From NCBI GenBank assembly GCA_947095535.1, contig OX352772.1:48565445-48629444 (forward strand): a stretch of 64,000 nt of DNA. Reading direction: 5' to 3'. Source of the stretch: Poecilobothrus nobilitatus. Its lineage: Eukaryota; Arthropoda; Insecta; Diptera; Dolichopodidae. Made by a program: the position numbers and the translations under genes. The notes under the pieces were generated by a model, which was not told the origin of the DNA, ran no database searches, and was given only the letters and a program-made list of their open reading frames with translations. Numbering within the stretch: position 1 is the first letter of the stretch; each line of letters opens with the position of its first letter. Of the stretch, positions 12,287 through 24,463 are shown piece after piece.

Positions 12287-14936
12287 AAACTTTTAAAAGA
12301 ATTTCGGTTTTATAAGCCAAAATAATAAAAAATTAAGAAGTCTATGATTAGGACCAAAAAAAAAAAAATTTAAATTTTAGTCGTGTGGTATGATTTTTTA
12401 GATTTTATTTTATTTTTATTATGGATTTTATGTAATTGCAATAGTTGGATTTCAATAAATTTGTACAAGTTTTATCCATTCATATGTATATTATTATTTA
12501 ATGCAGATGAATACTTTAATTTTTGAATTTAACATTTTTTAAAAATTGTAGATGACATTTACTATGGTATTTTCCAGGCTCCACGAAGCCCTAAAAAAAT
12601 AACATCGTTTATTTTTAAGTTTTTGAAAATCGCTTATTGAGATTACAAAACGGACATACGGGATTTACGGGAATTTTGGATTATTGTATGTTACCTAAGG
12701 TTTGTAGAGGTTTTTCCCTTGCTTTTGCTTACATCCTAGAAATCTTCTTCGTAAAATATCTGCTGTATAATATTTTTACCTATCCAATTGTTTAAGTCTT
12801 ATGCAACTTTAATAAGCCTGTGAGTTCATGAATGTAACTATAGAATGTATATTTTAGAATGTAACTATATATTTTATTTGATTGTGTCCGGTGATATTCA
12901 TATTAAATAACTTACGCATACATAAGTTAATGTGTTTACCTAATTTTGATTACTTAACTGAGAGTAGCATTTTGATGTATGTACTAAATCTGAGGAAATT
13001 TCTTGATTAATTTTAATCTGCAGTCTCTTTTATCACAAACTCCTGACATTACTTCGCTTTCTTCAACTATTACTTCTAGTTATAGTTCATTCTGTTCATT
13101 CACACCTTCAAGGAGAATCTAAATTTGGTTATTCATCAGATTGAGTACAGATAATACTCTTGTTTTGTTTAATTTAAAAGTTTTTGTATTAGAGAATGAG
13201 CATTTTATTTGAACACTCGAAGATCTTTTTGCAGCTTGTGGAATGAAATATTAATTATATAAACATTAAGTATTTTTATTTTTTTATGTACTTTGTTAGA
13301 TTTATCATCATCAGTTCCATTAAAGTTCTTCGATTCAGAATCATTAAAGTTTCATTTCAATATAAAGACTATACATAGTCAACTATATATTTGCATTTTC
13401 AAATGCGTGAAAAACTGCTTTAGCTAATTTTTAAAGCTGGTTTTACAATAAACAAATAATTTTCTCTTTAAAAAACAAAAAAAAAACATATAATTTTTTA
13501 AACATTCCTCATTAATTTCACAGTAGGTGTTTTAAAGTGTCAACATTTTTATGAAGAAAAAAAATAGAAGGAATAGCACTTTAACTAAATATGTATGAAA
13601 GCAATTTTCACTATTAAAATTAAATAGTATCATATATCAAAAATAGGAAATTTATTAGGAAGTCTATGATTACCTAATATTATTACATAATTTTTTATCT
13701 TGTTATTGTTACTAATAAGGTTGTCAAGTTGAGGTAATTCAACACCTACTTAAGCGCCTCTATTTCCAATAATAATTTGAAACCATTTTTTTTTATTATT
13801 ATTTTTTATTTACACAAACATTGGTTTAATTTTAATTGTCAATGTTTTTGTATCTTAGAGATATTCAATTTTTTTTTTCCCAATATCAAATTTAGATTTT
13901 CGGATAATTTTAAAATGAAATAAAATTTTAATTTTTTTTAATGAAATTTTATATGCCTTTTTCCACGGAATTACTTAAATTTTTTTTTGTGGAGAAATAA
14001 TTTTATGATTTAGATTTTGTTATTCATATTTCGTTGAAGAAAATTTGTTTTTTCTTTTTGCAATTTTAGTTTTTTATTTTCATAAAATTGAAATTTAATT
14101 TCTGGAAAATATTTATCTCCTGTTACAAAACCGAAATTTAATTAGAATGTAGATAAAATCCTATAAATTATAGTTTGACGAATTATTTGAATCTTCGGAT
14201 ATTATTTGAATTTTCTTTTTAATACAATTTTATGACTAAATCTTTATACTTATTTGTGTTTGCTCATTTAAGACTTTTATTTGGCTTGTTTAGACTTTTT
14301 ATTTATGCTCAGATTTGGCTCGTTAGGTTTGCACAATATTAACTTTATTGCAAATTATAGCATTTACGAACGTGTAAATTCCCTCAGGCTTCATTTATTT
14401 GATCTGCTACAGTTCAGTTTTTTAAATTCGGATATTGTGAGTTTTACAACATTACAAGCTATTTAATTTTTCATCAGTGCTTTAAATTTGTGGGCTACAT
14501 TTTGTTATTAAATTTATAAGCCATATTTACATTTTTTATAGTCTTTTGACTTTATAGTATAACCTAAATCGAAACTATGTTATAGAAAATTATCTTTTAT
14601 ACATATTATGTTTTCTTCTTCTATCTATATAAAGTTGGAAATATCGAGATCATTGATAATAATTTGAAATGGGTATGGTTACACGATTTATTAAATAAAA
14701 TCGTTCTATATTTGTTGAAAATTCTGTTTAAGCATAATTTATAAATATTTAAACGAATAATTCTTATATGAAAGGTGGCGTAAGTACTTGTGTTTCACAA
14801 TCTTACACAATCAATAGCTTAAGGTTGCTTCAGACTATATATATTTTACATCTGACAAGACTGAGTTAAAAACGAAAGGAAAACAACTGATTAGACAATT
14901 ATATGATGGATCTTTCCATATCGTTTTAATTTTCTG

Positions 14937-14988
14937 CGTTCACACATATCTGACAGTTTATTTAACGTTCACACATATCTGGCAGTTT
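14937..14988. repeat. Tandem duplication, 29-bp period, two copies
   Basis: CGTTCACACATATCTGACAG at 14937 is repeated at 14966 as CGTTCACACATATCTGGCAG, one base different. A recent short tandem duplication. Confidence 0.85.
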
Positions 14989-15188
14989 TGACAGTTGATT
15001 TAAATAAATTTTATAAACTAAATAAAATTTCTTTTAGTTTTGTCAAATTTATTTTAGAAAATATTCAAAAATTATTCATGAATAATGACAAAAAAAAAAA
15101 TTATTTTGGCTCTTTGGTAATTATAGGAATTATCTGCGACCAAACATACTTCTCTGTATAAATGTAAATAAAAATTTACATATATAAT

Positions 15189-15931
15189 GGGCCCTATGAT
15201 TGAAAACGTATGGAAAACGTAAATACTGAAATGTCAAATTAACTATTATCGTATGATTGATAAAAATGTTTTTTTTTGAAGTTATTTATTTGTATGATTG
15301 AAAAAGCACAGCGATAGTTTGTTGTGTATAAGTGAAACGCATTGATACTAGATGTGTTCGCGTTTTAAAAAAAATTTAAAAAAAAAATAAAGTAAGTTTT
15401 TCATTTATTTTAAATCTTTTAAGTAAACAAAATGAACAATTTAAGTCTTTTAATTTAACTTTTTTAATGTTTTACCTTTTGTGATTAGAAAAAAAATAAC
15501 AAAACACGTTGAATTTGTACGAAAGGTAAAAGAAAATAATTTTTTACTTCTAACCCTTTAAATGAAACTTCGTTTTGAGAAGAAACTATTCACGTTTTAA
15601 AATCAATTGCAATTGAAAAAACTTGTTAATTACAAATTTTTTACCTTAAAATCAACAAAATGCAATTTTTTTTTTTACCAATTTTTATCAAAAAAAATTT
15701 AGTTTTTATTTTTAAAGCTAAAAGCTAATTTTAAAATTTTATAAAAAAAATATTTTTCTTTGCCTTATAACTTGACGTTTATATTATAGGTACTAAAAAT
15801 TGTTTGACAACTGTCATTTGATTCAAATTAAAAATTTAATCACGCGTTTTTAATCATATCAACATATAGAGTGAAGGTGAATAATCTTTTTTGAACGAAG
15901 CATTTTCCACATGTTTTCAATCATAAGCCCC
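15189..15931. mobile_element. Non-autonomous DNA transposon (MITE-like) with about 31-bp terminal inverted repeats
   Basis: The left end reads GGGCCCTATGATTGAAAACG (continuing TATGGAAAACG). The right end, reverse complemented, reads GGGGCTTATGATTGAAAACA (continuing TGTGGAAAATG). The two match over about 31 bp with a few substitutions. The core word TATGATTGA recurs inside the left end (near 15252 and 15292), and a reverse-complement relic (AATCATATC) lies near 15854. Such subterminal repeats are typical transposase-binding architecture in hAT-type elements. The interior of about 680 bp is AT-rich and non-coding. I could not see a clear target-site duplication, so superfamily is unassigned. 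Confidence 0.75.
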
Positions 15932-16114
15932 AGTCTCATTCATTTATATTCATATTATTTGCTTTTATATTTGACACGTTGAATTCAGGATTATTAAGTA
16001 AAATACATAATATAGTATGAAGAGACCTTTACTGGAATAATTCATGAAAGTAAGCTTATTTGAATCTTCGTTGCTTTGTGGATGCAATATACCCCTAATA
16101 GGATGAAAAATAAA

Positions 16115-16447
16115 AAAAAGGAAGAATACAGTTGCTTTTGTCAACTCTTAGATACCCGTACGAACTGTTAGTATGTTCATAGCCTGTCACTCTGCTTATA
16201 ATATTATTTTTTTTAATTTTTTAGTGTTTTAAAATAATTTGGATGAATTTTATATTTTCTAGAACTATGGGTTGTACATATATTCAAGCTATATATTTAC
16301 ACATTCTTCAAAAGCAGATTCTAACCTTCCATATAACGATTATCAATCCAAAACTTTTCCAAATATGCTATAATACCATTTAAAACCGGCAAATGTATAA
16401 TAATTTATACTATACATATGTATAAATTATTTATCGTACGGGTATAA
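16115..16447 (+). repeat. Repeat D, with 12-bp terminal inverted motif
   Basis: It begins with 'gaagaatacagttgcttttg' and 'tcaactctta'. Then ATACCCGTACGA at 16152-16163 pairs perfectly with TCGTACGGGTAT at 16434-16445. A second copy at 37060-37395 shares the whole order, including 'agcctgtcactctgcttata' and 'gaactatgggttgtacatat'. In both places D lies directly upstream of a family B copy. The ATACCCGTA word is shared with the start of family F, so D and F may be related non-autonomous elements. Confidence 0.7.
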
Positions 16448-16870
16448 AAAATGTGAAAATTGGACTTTTCTGGAATTTTGAGCGGCTGTAACCCTGTATA
16501 ACTAAAATACGGAACCCTGTATTTAAAAAAAAACCCGTTAACACACGTAAAAATATATTACTGGAGCTTTAATTTTTATGTCTTGCCGAAGAAAAATTTG
16601 TACAGGTGCTTAAGTTGCAGGTGTTTAGAAATAGCAAATTTTCAATTTTTGAGTCCTAATAGGTCATAAACGGGGGGGGTGGGTGGGTGGTCCAAAAAAT
16701 TTCTGAGCCGACTTATACTAATTCTAAAAGTTCCTTCTGCTCTCAAAGTTTCAAGCCTTTATTTAAAAGCGTGCCGGAGTTTAACGGTAACGGTTAAAAG
16801 CGTAACGGTAAATCTAAATACTAAATTTAAAAAAATTGTATAATTTTGATACTAATTTATAAATCTAAAA
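16448..16870 (+). repeat. Repeat family B, 5' part of a copy (+)
   Basis: This matches 59690-60080 closely over long blocks: 'cacgtaaaaatatattactg', 'gagctttaatttttatgtct' and 'tgccgaagaaaaatttgtac'. It then reads 'tcctaataggtcataaacgg' and the G-rich tract. The right half of the family, with the cggacgg end, is absent. Confidence 0.8.
16672..16690 (+). other. G-quadruplex-type motif in a family B copy
   Basis: Eight Gs followed by TGGGTGGGTGG satisfy the usual four-G-tract pattern (three or more Gs, loops of 1-7). The same position in other B copies is shorter: GGGG near 6060, GGGGGTGG near 59915, GGGGGG near 37770. The tract has therefore expanded here. It is the only such run I noticed in this AT-rich window. 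Confidence 0.75.
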
Positions 16871-18767
16871 AAATTACCTATACATTTAAATGTAAACTAA
16901 ACAGATACATCTGTAGTTAAAGATAATTTTTTTTTAAAAATTGAATTAAAGTGATTTATATTTTTAGTGTAACAAGATAAAGTGTATACATATGTTAAAT
17001 TAATAAAAGATAGATAAAAGATTAATTAAAGATACACAATTAATTATTTAACTGCAATTTGTCAAAAATCTGTAGTAAATTTGGATTTTTGGAAGAAAAA
17101 CAAAAATTCATTAATAAAAATTCCTTCAACAAAATTAATTACAATTCAATTAAAACTCTTAAAACCAAAAATTTATACCTGAATTATGGTACATTTAATT
17201 GATTTGATCATAAAAATGATGAAATAATACAAAGTATATAAATATGTATAGTGTAAAAATCTTAATAACTTATGTAAACATTTTAAAATACTATGAGTAT
17301 ATCAATTAATTATATATAGAGTATAAAAATAAATGAACCTTATATAGAAATAGTTTCTAAAACCAAAATTATATCCTTTCAATCTTATTAAAGACATAAT
17401 ATTAAGGTTCCATTAATTATTATTAAATCTTCAAACTAAATGATTATACAATTAGTAACGATTCCTGGAAGAATATATCTACAATTTTAGTGACTTAAGT
17501 TTAATTTTAAAAATTGTTAATCATTTACATCTGCTACCGTTTACCATTTCAAACACATATCTAATATACAAATATATGTATATATGTGTGTATTATAATT
17601 TGTAGTCTCCCTAGACATTTACTAGCATATAACACTAATATTTTCACCATAAGTTTTGTGTATTTTGTGATGGATTACAAAACCCTAAATCTGACCAATG
17701 TTAGATGCCATCGTTACCAAAAAAAAAAAAACCTTAAGAGTTATAATAAAAAAAAAAACACAACAAATTTTTTCAAACATTTTAATCAAAAAAAAAAAAT
17801 CAAAAAAAAAAAAGAAATTAAAAAAGTAATCATTAATCATGTCAGTTATTTTTTGTACTTATCAATAAAGTTAATTCAAAATGTTAGATGGCATGATGAC
17901 GATCCTGTCATCTATATTAGAAGAAAATATACGATTATTTAATTTTTTGTGTAACAATAAACAATTAAATTAAAAAAAAAATCATGTTTTTTTTTTTGTA
18001 AAGATCAATACCCGTATCTTTATTAACATGTTCTGAAAATGATTACATTCTACAATTTGTATTTCGATTGTAATGCTTCTTAAAAATTTAAACTGATATA
18101 AAAATTTGAATTTTGTTGTACTCCTGTATATTAAATCAAATGCGAACGAAATGTTTGGAAAGTTTTCTTATGGTCAATTAATGCCAGATTTAAAAAAAAG
18201 TAAATTATTTTGAAATTTTAGTTTAAATTTTATTTAGGAAAGTTGCTATAACCCGTTAACACGTTGAATCGCACTTGTATCTTCAGTTAACATCACTCGA
18301 ATGTTCCTGTGCTCACCGGTGAACATAAAAATAAATTTGCGTTAAGTCACATGTGTATTAACGATGAGCATTGCTGAATGTTCTCAAAATCCCGAAACAA
18401 TTTAATGTATTTTGATTTACGTTCAAAAATGACATTTTGAAAGATTTGAGCTATAATCACCGGAGTAACACGTTATACGAGTTCACGTAAGCTTTTTTTA
18501 TGTTAAGCAAATTATTGTTCATGAGTAAAGTTAAGTTTACTCATTAATTCTGTCTATGAAATATCTTGTAATAAAATTTTCTAAAAGAAAATTAAGTATA
18601 TGAAAATATGAATAATCAATAGTTTTAATCAATATTAATATCTTCGCATATATCTTAACTTGAATATCCTTCGTTATAAGGATATTCTTTTGATTAAGAA
18701 AATATTTTTTATTAAACCAATTATTAAATAATAATATTAGCACAATTCTATGGGGAAAAATTGAAAA
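16871..18767. other. AT-rich non-coding stretch, no gene seen
   Basis: The longest open frame (17586-17942, +) crosses several poly-A runs and is largely Lys/Asn; I do not regard it as coding. Around 18250-18330 the base composition is slightly richer and a GTTAACACGTTGAATCGCAC string recalls TTAA-flanked element ends, but no matching right end was found. A 10-bp-arm hairpin (GAATATCCTT / AAGGATATTC) lies near 18660-18688. Confidence 0.55.
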
Positions 18768-18955
18768 AGTTCTTAGACCCGTATTTTTTCAGGACAATTT
18801 GACGGATTGGTATAGCAATTTAAAAATAAAACTCTCATTTAGTCTAATTGGTAACAATAAGTTTTTAGACCCACGTTGTTTCAGTCCACATTGTTGGATT
18901 GGTAGCAGTCTAAAATTCTATTTTTCATTTAGCCTAATAACAAGTCTTTAAAATA
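18768..18955. repeat. Tandem duplication, about 92-bp period, two diverged copies
   Basis: Both units carry 'agttnttagaccc', 'gacggattggta' / 'gttggattggta', 'taaaattctattttcattta' and 'gcctaat'. Starts are at 18768 and 18860. No coding content. Confidence 0.75.
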
Positions 18956-20079
18956 CAACAAAGACAAGTTCAAACTGTAAAAAACTTACAAAAGTTGTAC
19001 CTTGGACTTGCTTCACTTAAATTTTGCAGCTTGAACTTGAGGAGTTACCGTTAATTTAGTGATTTTATCGCTTAGTTTTATTTTAAAATCATTTTCAATA
19101 AAATAATTTTTTTTGGACCTTATTTACTGCCATCAAATTGAATTCAATATATTCATCTTCTTCTTCCAATACTCTAGTCATGCTATATAGTGACATTAAA
19201 TCTGTCCCGTCATTCTGAATTAAGTAATTATTTAATATTGATCCTTTTATTATATTTTCTTCAAACAAATTAAGAGTTCAAAAAAACTAAGAGTTTGTAT
19301 AAGGTGTTAAAATTTTTTTCTTATCTATCATCAAAAAATACATATGTATTTTTGTTTTGTAAGTATGTGGATATGTACAGCAATACTTATTTATGTACTA
19401 TATTTAATCAAAAGGATACATTATTTTATATCCTTTTGATATTTTTTTGATATCTCTTTTTAATAAAAAAATATATATGATTAATGATTGTAGCGATATC
19501 GAAAAAAAACTGTAGAATTAAAAAAAAAGGATCGAAAAGAGAACAATTAAAAATAAAATCTATGGTTAAAAATTTTTTTTTTTTTTTAAGTTAAAAAGTT
19601 AGTTGTTACCCTTGCTGTAACGATCAGAACTTTAAACAGGCGTGAAATAAATTTTAGAAATAGAATTTTTAAAAAGAAAATAAAAAAGAAATTTTTATTC
19701 AATTAATTGGGATTTAAAAGTAAAAGAAATCATTTTATTTTTTTATACTATATTTTTATTTTATAATAAACGATAATAAAACCACTGTGCAAAATTATTG
19801 AAAAAAAAAAAAAAAATAAAGATTTATTTGTGGAATGCGAGGAATGATGGTTTTTAATATAGATATTGTATAATATTATATTAGAAAATTAAAAAATATC
19901 TAATTGAATAAGTTTGTATTGCAGTTTCTGTAATACTATTTTTGAAAATCTTCAAAAGGATGTTAATATAACAAAATTTTAAATTAATTGAATCGAAAAT
20001 AATCGAACGCTACATTTTTTTCTATTCTTACTCATTCATCTAACTACAAAGTGCTTAATATGGTGTACGCCGAGTTCCG
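18956..20079. other. AT-rich non-coding stretch, no gene seen
   Basis: Nothing recognised apart from a perfect 12-bp-arm hairpin at 19407-19440 (ATCAAAAGGATA / TATCCTTTTGAT). Confidence 0.55.
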
Positions 20080-20413
20080 AGAAAAGGAAAATCTCGAGGT
20101 TCCTATTTTAAACTGTAGATATTGGTTTGAATAAAAGGGCAATGCACTCACAAACCTCAGGTGATTCTCTATTTAAACTTGCGCTGTGGCCAAACAAACC
20201 TGGCATCATTATATCTTAAATCATTAACTAAAGTCTTGTCTCTAAATCACTACAACATCGGTAATGTAATAGTGGTTTTAACGAGACATTGCCGGAATAC
20301 TAGGACTTCCCTCATAAGGTTTTTACAGAAGCTGCAAAAATAAAGAGGAAGAGGTATTCATCTTTCATCCGCTGTGTGAGTACCTGACTCTTGTACATTA
20401 CAGGAAATTTTAA
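20080..20413 (+). pseudogene. Decayed non-LTR retrotransposon ORF2, C-terminal region
   Basis: The frame at 20161-20343 shows 'SLTKVLSLNHYNIGNVIVVL' followed by TRHC. This resembles the 'vVxvlTGHCliGtHa' block that many insect non-LTR elements carry after the RNase H domain. The expected LWPN motif (here ctgtggccaaac, about 20182-20193) lies in a neighbouring frame. The Cys-rich block 'FYRSCKNKEEEVFIFHPLC' sits in frame 2 (20318-20413), ends at a TAA and matches the family pattern C-x2-C-x-(D/E)-E-E...H-x-L-C, with the first Cys changed to Tyr. The block is therefore split by frameshifts and is dead. No RT domain was seen upstream. The family pattern is from general knowledge; no alignment was run. 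Confidence 0.75.
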
Positions 20414-22019
20414 TAATATAAACTTAATTTACACGCAAAAAAAATTTCCATAAAAAATATATACAGTAAATCAAATCCTTGCCAAATAAGATACTGTATG
20501 CATATAACAAGCAGTTTAGTCTTAACTTTATATGTCAAAATTTGATGTAATTGTCTTGCTATGCATCAAATATAAAAAAGGAAACTATAAGATTTTGCTA
20601 TTAAAAATTTTTCCAAACATATTTTCAAAAAATCGTGGAAAACTAAAATTATTCTTTTATTTTTGATAATTTTATTTTATTTAGATTTTCATTCAACATT
20701 TTCATTAACGAAATTTTGCTACCTGTTCAAATCCACAGGTTATTTTTTTACTCATATAGGTAAAAGGTAAGTAATATGCATTTGTTTACCAGCATAAAAT
20801 TAAAAAGAAAAAAAAAAATCCAAAAACCTTTTCAATTATATAAAATGAATTTAAAAATATTTTGATATAAAGCACCTAAACAAAATTATTTTATATAAAA
20901 AAAAAAAAAACCGATAATTTCTAAATAAATATTTTAGTGGGTGTTTCATTTTTCAATATTTCAATTTCATAGAATTAAAAAAGAAGATTGAATTCCTTTT
21001 CTTCTTTTTTTTGACTTTAAATTTAGGAAAAGAAAAAAAAAAATCAAAACCCAATTATTATAATAAAAGTCAATTTTTTTTATTCTCATGGTTTATTGAA
21101 ATATCAATGTATAGAAACAACTCAATTGACCACTATAATGAAATATATATATATTTTTATTTGAATCCTTTGTATATATCCTTTAGATATATTTTAGGAT
21201 CCTTTTTATAAAAGTGAAAATGTAAAAAAAAAAGCAAAACAAATGATAAACTAAAAAATTAAACAATAAAAAATGAATAAAAATGGATATCCAATGGATT
21301 GTATTTCCTCCTCTTTATAATTTAAGTAAATAATTACCTACTTATATGGATGCAGTATTACAGGAACAACATTATTATTTTTTCGTTTTATTTGATTTGA
21401 TTTGGTTTGGTTTGAGTAATATTTAGAACAATATTTAAGAAAAAAATTTATACAAAATATCTTAAGATATATAAACTTGAGATACAGGTGATAAATACTA
21501 TTAAAAGAGATGGAATGAATCCTGAGATGTAATTCACTTAAATTGATTGTCAATTTATCAAAGTTAATAATAACATTTATAATATATCATAGGATATTGT
21601 TAATTATTGTGAATTTTTGCAATGATTTTTCTATTTTTAAGTTTAAGTTTAAACAATAACAGCAGAAGTTACAGGTAATCTGTCATTAATGTGGGGTGAG
21701 AAATTATTTTAAATAATGGGAAAATACAAAAAAGTTATAAATTATAATAATTAGAAAATCTGTTTGCAATGCGATAAATTCGATAAACATAACAACATAT
21801 AAAAAAGGAATCTTCTTTTTATAAAATGCTCTTGTCCAAAATGTCCTACCAAATAAAGATATTTTACAAAAAAAAAAAACGCAATGGTTGCAAAAGAAAT
21901 ACAAAAAAAAATTCTCTATAGTGTCAATTTAATAAAATTAAAAATGTTATATCCAAAAAACTTTCGATGCTGTGTGATACAATTTTTTTTTTTAATTTTA
22001 CAAATGATTCCCTGTTTAT
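20414..22019. other. AT-rich non-coding stretch, no gene seen
   Basis: Only low-complexity open frames (21011-21211 +, 21338-21553 -, 21704-21904 -) with no domain. Nothing else recognised. Confidence 0.55.
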
Positions 22020-22023
22020 TTAA

Positions 22024-22610
22024 ACCTTCAGTACTCGCGCAATATTTTTTTCATAACTACTCGCTCTATGTCATAATGACCCAAACTTAACTCAAACATA
22101 AATTTGCGTTAATAACATAAGATATTATCTGAATATTTTTTTTTGTTTTTCAGATAAGTTTTTTTTTACAAATAATAAAATATTTACTTATCACTTTACC
22201 CCCTATATCCTTAATTAATTTTATTTACATTCATAAAATAATTTTGCATTTTTGACATTTTTTGTTGCATTTGCAGTAAAAGTACAGCAAAATTCATGAA
22301 ACTTTACAGTCTTATCTAAAATAAGAATTTCTTCAATACGAAGTTTAATAGTGTTTAGAACAAAAAATTCAAAATAAAAAGAAATAAAGATTTTAGAAAA
22401 TTGGAAATTAAGTGAGCCAGACTGTTTTTCACATTGGAAATATGAATAAAGTTTTCAAAAAATTGACGAGAGAAGGACAGTTTTTGTTTCAGAAAATATA
22501 ATAAAACTCATCTATACTGGCAAAATAAAGAGCATTAAGCTTAAGAAAAAAAAAAAATACTCTCTTAAAATATAATTGGGTCGAAAAACCAGTACGCGAG
22601 TACTGAAGCG
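22024..22610. mobile_element. TTAA-flanked non-autonomous element (piggyBac-type MITE candidate)
   Basis: The left end ACCTTCAGTACTCGCGC and the reverse-complemented right end CGCTTCAGTACTCGCGT share TTCAGTACTCGCG. Each is immediately flanked by TTAA (22020-22023 and 22611-22614), the target duplication that defines piggyBac-type insertion. The element is 587 bp, AT-rich inside and without a transposase frame. The open frame at 21884-22090 merely runs across the left end. Beyond the terminal 16 bp the arms diverge, so this is an old or short-armed copy. Absence of a related second copy in the window is the main weakness. Confidence 0.7.
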
Positions 22611-22614
22611 TTAA

Positions 22615-23715
22615 ATTAAATAAAATTAAAATAGGCTTCTTGTAAGAAATTTTCAGTAAAAAAATTTTAAAAATGAATCAAGGTTTGTTTAAATCATATA
22701 ATGTTTGGTTAAATAAGTGATTACAGATAATTCATTTTCAAAAATTTTTACCTAAAAAAAGAAACTATCTAGATATTTTTACCATTTTCTTTGACAGATA
22801 CAGAAAAGAGATCTACGAGTTCAATAGCGTTAATTCCTCCGTAAAACCTTCAGTTCGAGATTCACATAAATAACAAGTCTGTTAGCAACATGTTTGTTGA
22901 TCAAGTCAAAAAGTCAGGGAGAGTCAGAGAGAAAGAATATACTTGGATGTTTTTAACCTCAAATCTAGCCACATGGTTTTGACTATTTTGTAAGTTCTTC
23001 TTATAATACCCGGTTCCTTGACCAATTTAAAAAGTAGTTACAATTTTATTATTTGTGTTACTCCACTAGATTGGGTTTTACTTATAAATTTTTTGAAATA
23101 TTGAAAAATAATTTTTGTTTGGTCTAATTTTTCTAATTTATTATTTTATTACATCTTTTTTCAATTTTTCATCAACATTTTGTTTTCCTTTAGGAAAGAA
23201 TTAAAAATTTTTCACCTTTTTTTCCTTTTAATACCTTGCATTATATCAAATGCAAGGTATTAAAAGGAAAACAAGTATTGAGTGAGGAAAAAGATAATTC
23301 AATCATTTTTAAAAAAGTGATTAATACACAAGTGTCAAAAATAGCATATAACATTTTATTATAATTCAGATTAAAAATTTTAGCTTAAATTAATATGCCT
23401 CTAAGCTATATGAAAAGTGTAATACTAAAATCTTATTGAACTTAGTGAATTATTTCTAGATCAAATATGAATAATGAGATTTGATTGTAATATTTAATAT
23501 TACGAATGGTGATTTGTTTTTGTTCTAGTAAATTGAGTTAAGTATAGTGTAAATTTTAATAGAAATAGATTTAAAAGATGAACATACAAATTTCGTTCGC
23601 TTTTGAAACAATTTTGACTGTCCAAATAGTATTAAATGTACGAAAGGTCTTATAACATATATTGTTTGATCAATTATTATACTACTAAAGAAAGTAGAGT
23701 TCTAAATTGTTTTGT
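22615..23715. other. AT-rich non-coding stretch with one strong hairpin
   Basis: No gene recognised. The palindrome at 23220-23271 is listed separately. The segment 22795-22945 is slightly less AT-rich, but no frame or motif stood out. Confidence 0.5.
23220..23271. repeat. Perfect hairpin, 23-bp arms, 6-nt loop
   Basis: The left arm ends in 'ttaataccttgcatt', the loop is ATATCA, and the right arm begins 'aatgcaaggtattaa'. All 23 positions pair. Similarity does not extend beyond the arms on either side, which argues against a longer transposon. It is too short for a usual miRNA precursor. A recent inverted duplication is the simplest explanation. Confidence 0.9.
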
Positions 23716-23872
23716 TTAGTGTATTCCTCTGTCACATAAATATCACAAGAAAATTACACAGCTTTTCCCTTCTAGGTATAGTTATAAGGGCGAATTATTT
23801 TTACGGCGAGTGTTGGATTTGAACTCTTGATATTTATAGTATTACCCATTAGACCACCAATACTTAAGAATT
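23716..23872 (-). mobile_element. tRNA-derived SINE, decayed copy
   Basis: On the minus strand the head reads 'attggtggtctaatgggtaa' (A-box region), with a B-box relic near 23815 ('agttcaaatcc'). It is followed by 'cgtaaaaataattcgccctt', 'aaaagctgtgtaattttctt' and a 'tttatgtgacagaggaatac' tail. All blocks are recognisable from the complete copy but with many substitutions, and the poly-A tail is lost. Confidence 0.8.
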
Positions 23873-24463
23873 CTAGTTAATGTCCTCATAAAGTATTGGT
23901 GCTCTTTCTCGTCTATAATGTATACGATTATTCTTACATACTCTTACAAAAAAAACAAAGGCTGATATAGATGTTGTATAAGAAACACAATTGCAAAATA
24001 AAGAAGAATTTAATTTCAATTTGAACGTGTTAGGTAGTGTGTTGAACTTTAACTAACTAAAGCAACCACCTTTAAAAATAGACATTCGTATGGTATCTTT
24101 ATACAGCTGTACAGTTTGGTGGGGTGAGGGTGGGACTCTTGTGAAAATGAGATTTAGAAAATTTATGATTATCTAGGATGGGTTGAAAAATTTGGAGGAG
24201 ATTTTGATGTTAACAAAATGTAAACAGAATTAATAAAATTATTATTATAAAATAAGAACAAAAACTTATTGAAGTAAAGAACAGAATGACGATAATAGTT
24301 AAGTTTAGTACATTCTAAAGATCATTTTATTAAATCTCATAACATTGATAAGATTTCATCTTTTTTTGCTTTAAAAATTCATATTATGCCTTCAAAATGC
24401 CATTTATCACAAATAAATTGAATACCTTTCTATAAAATTATTCATTTTTTATGTACCATTCTT

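Larger units (their letters stand above)
11349..15188. other. AT-rich non-coding stretch with small repeats only
   Basis: No gene or domain recognised over about 3.8 kb. It contains a 12-bp-arm hairpin at 12254-12286 and a 29-bp tandem duplication at 14937-14988, listed separately. The open frame at 14281-14466 has no recognisable motif. Confidence 0.55.

Noticed and set aside
17586..17942. 118-codon open frame (+)
   Set aside because: Runs through four poly-A tracts and encodes mostly Lys/Asn/Thr low complexity; no domain.
18250..18500. Second TTAA-type element
   Set aside because: GTTAACACGTTGAATCGCAC looks like an element end, but no inverted partner was found on the right.
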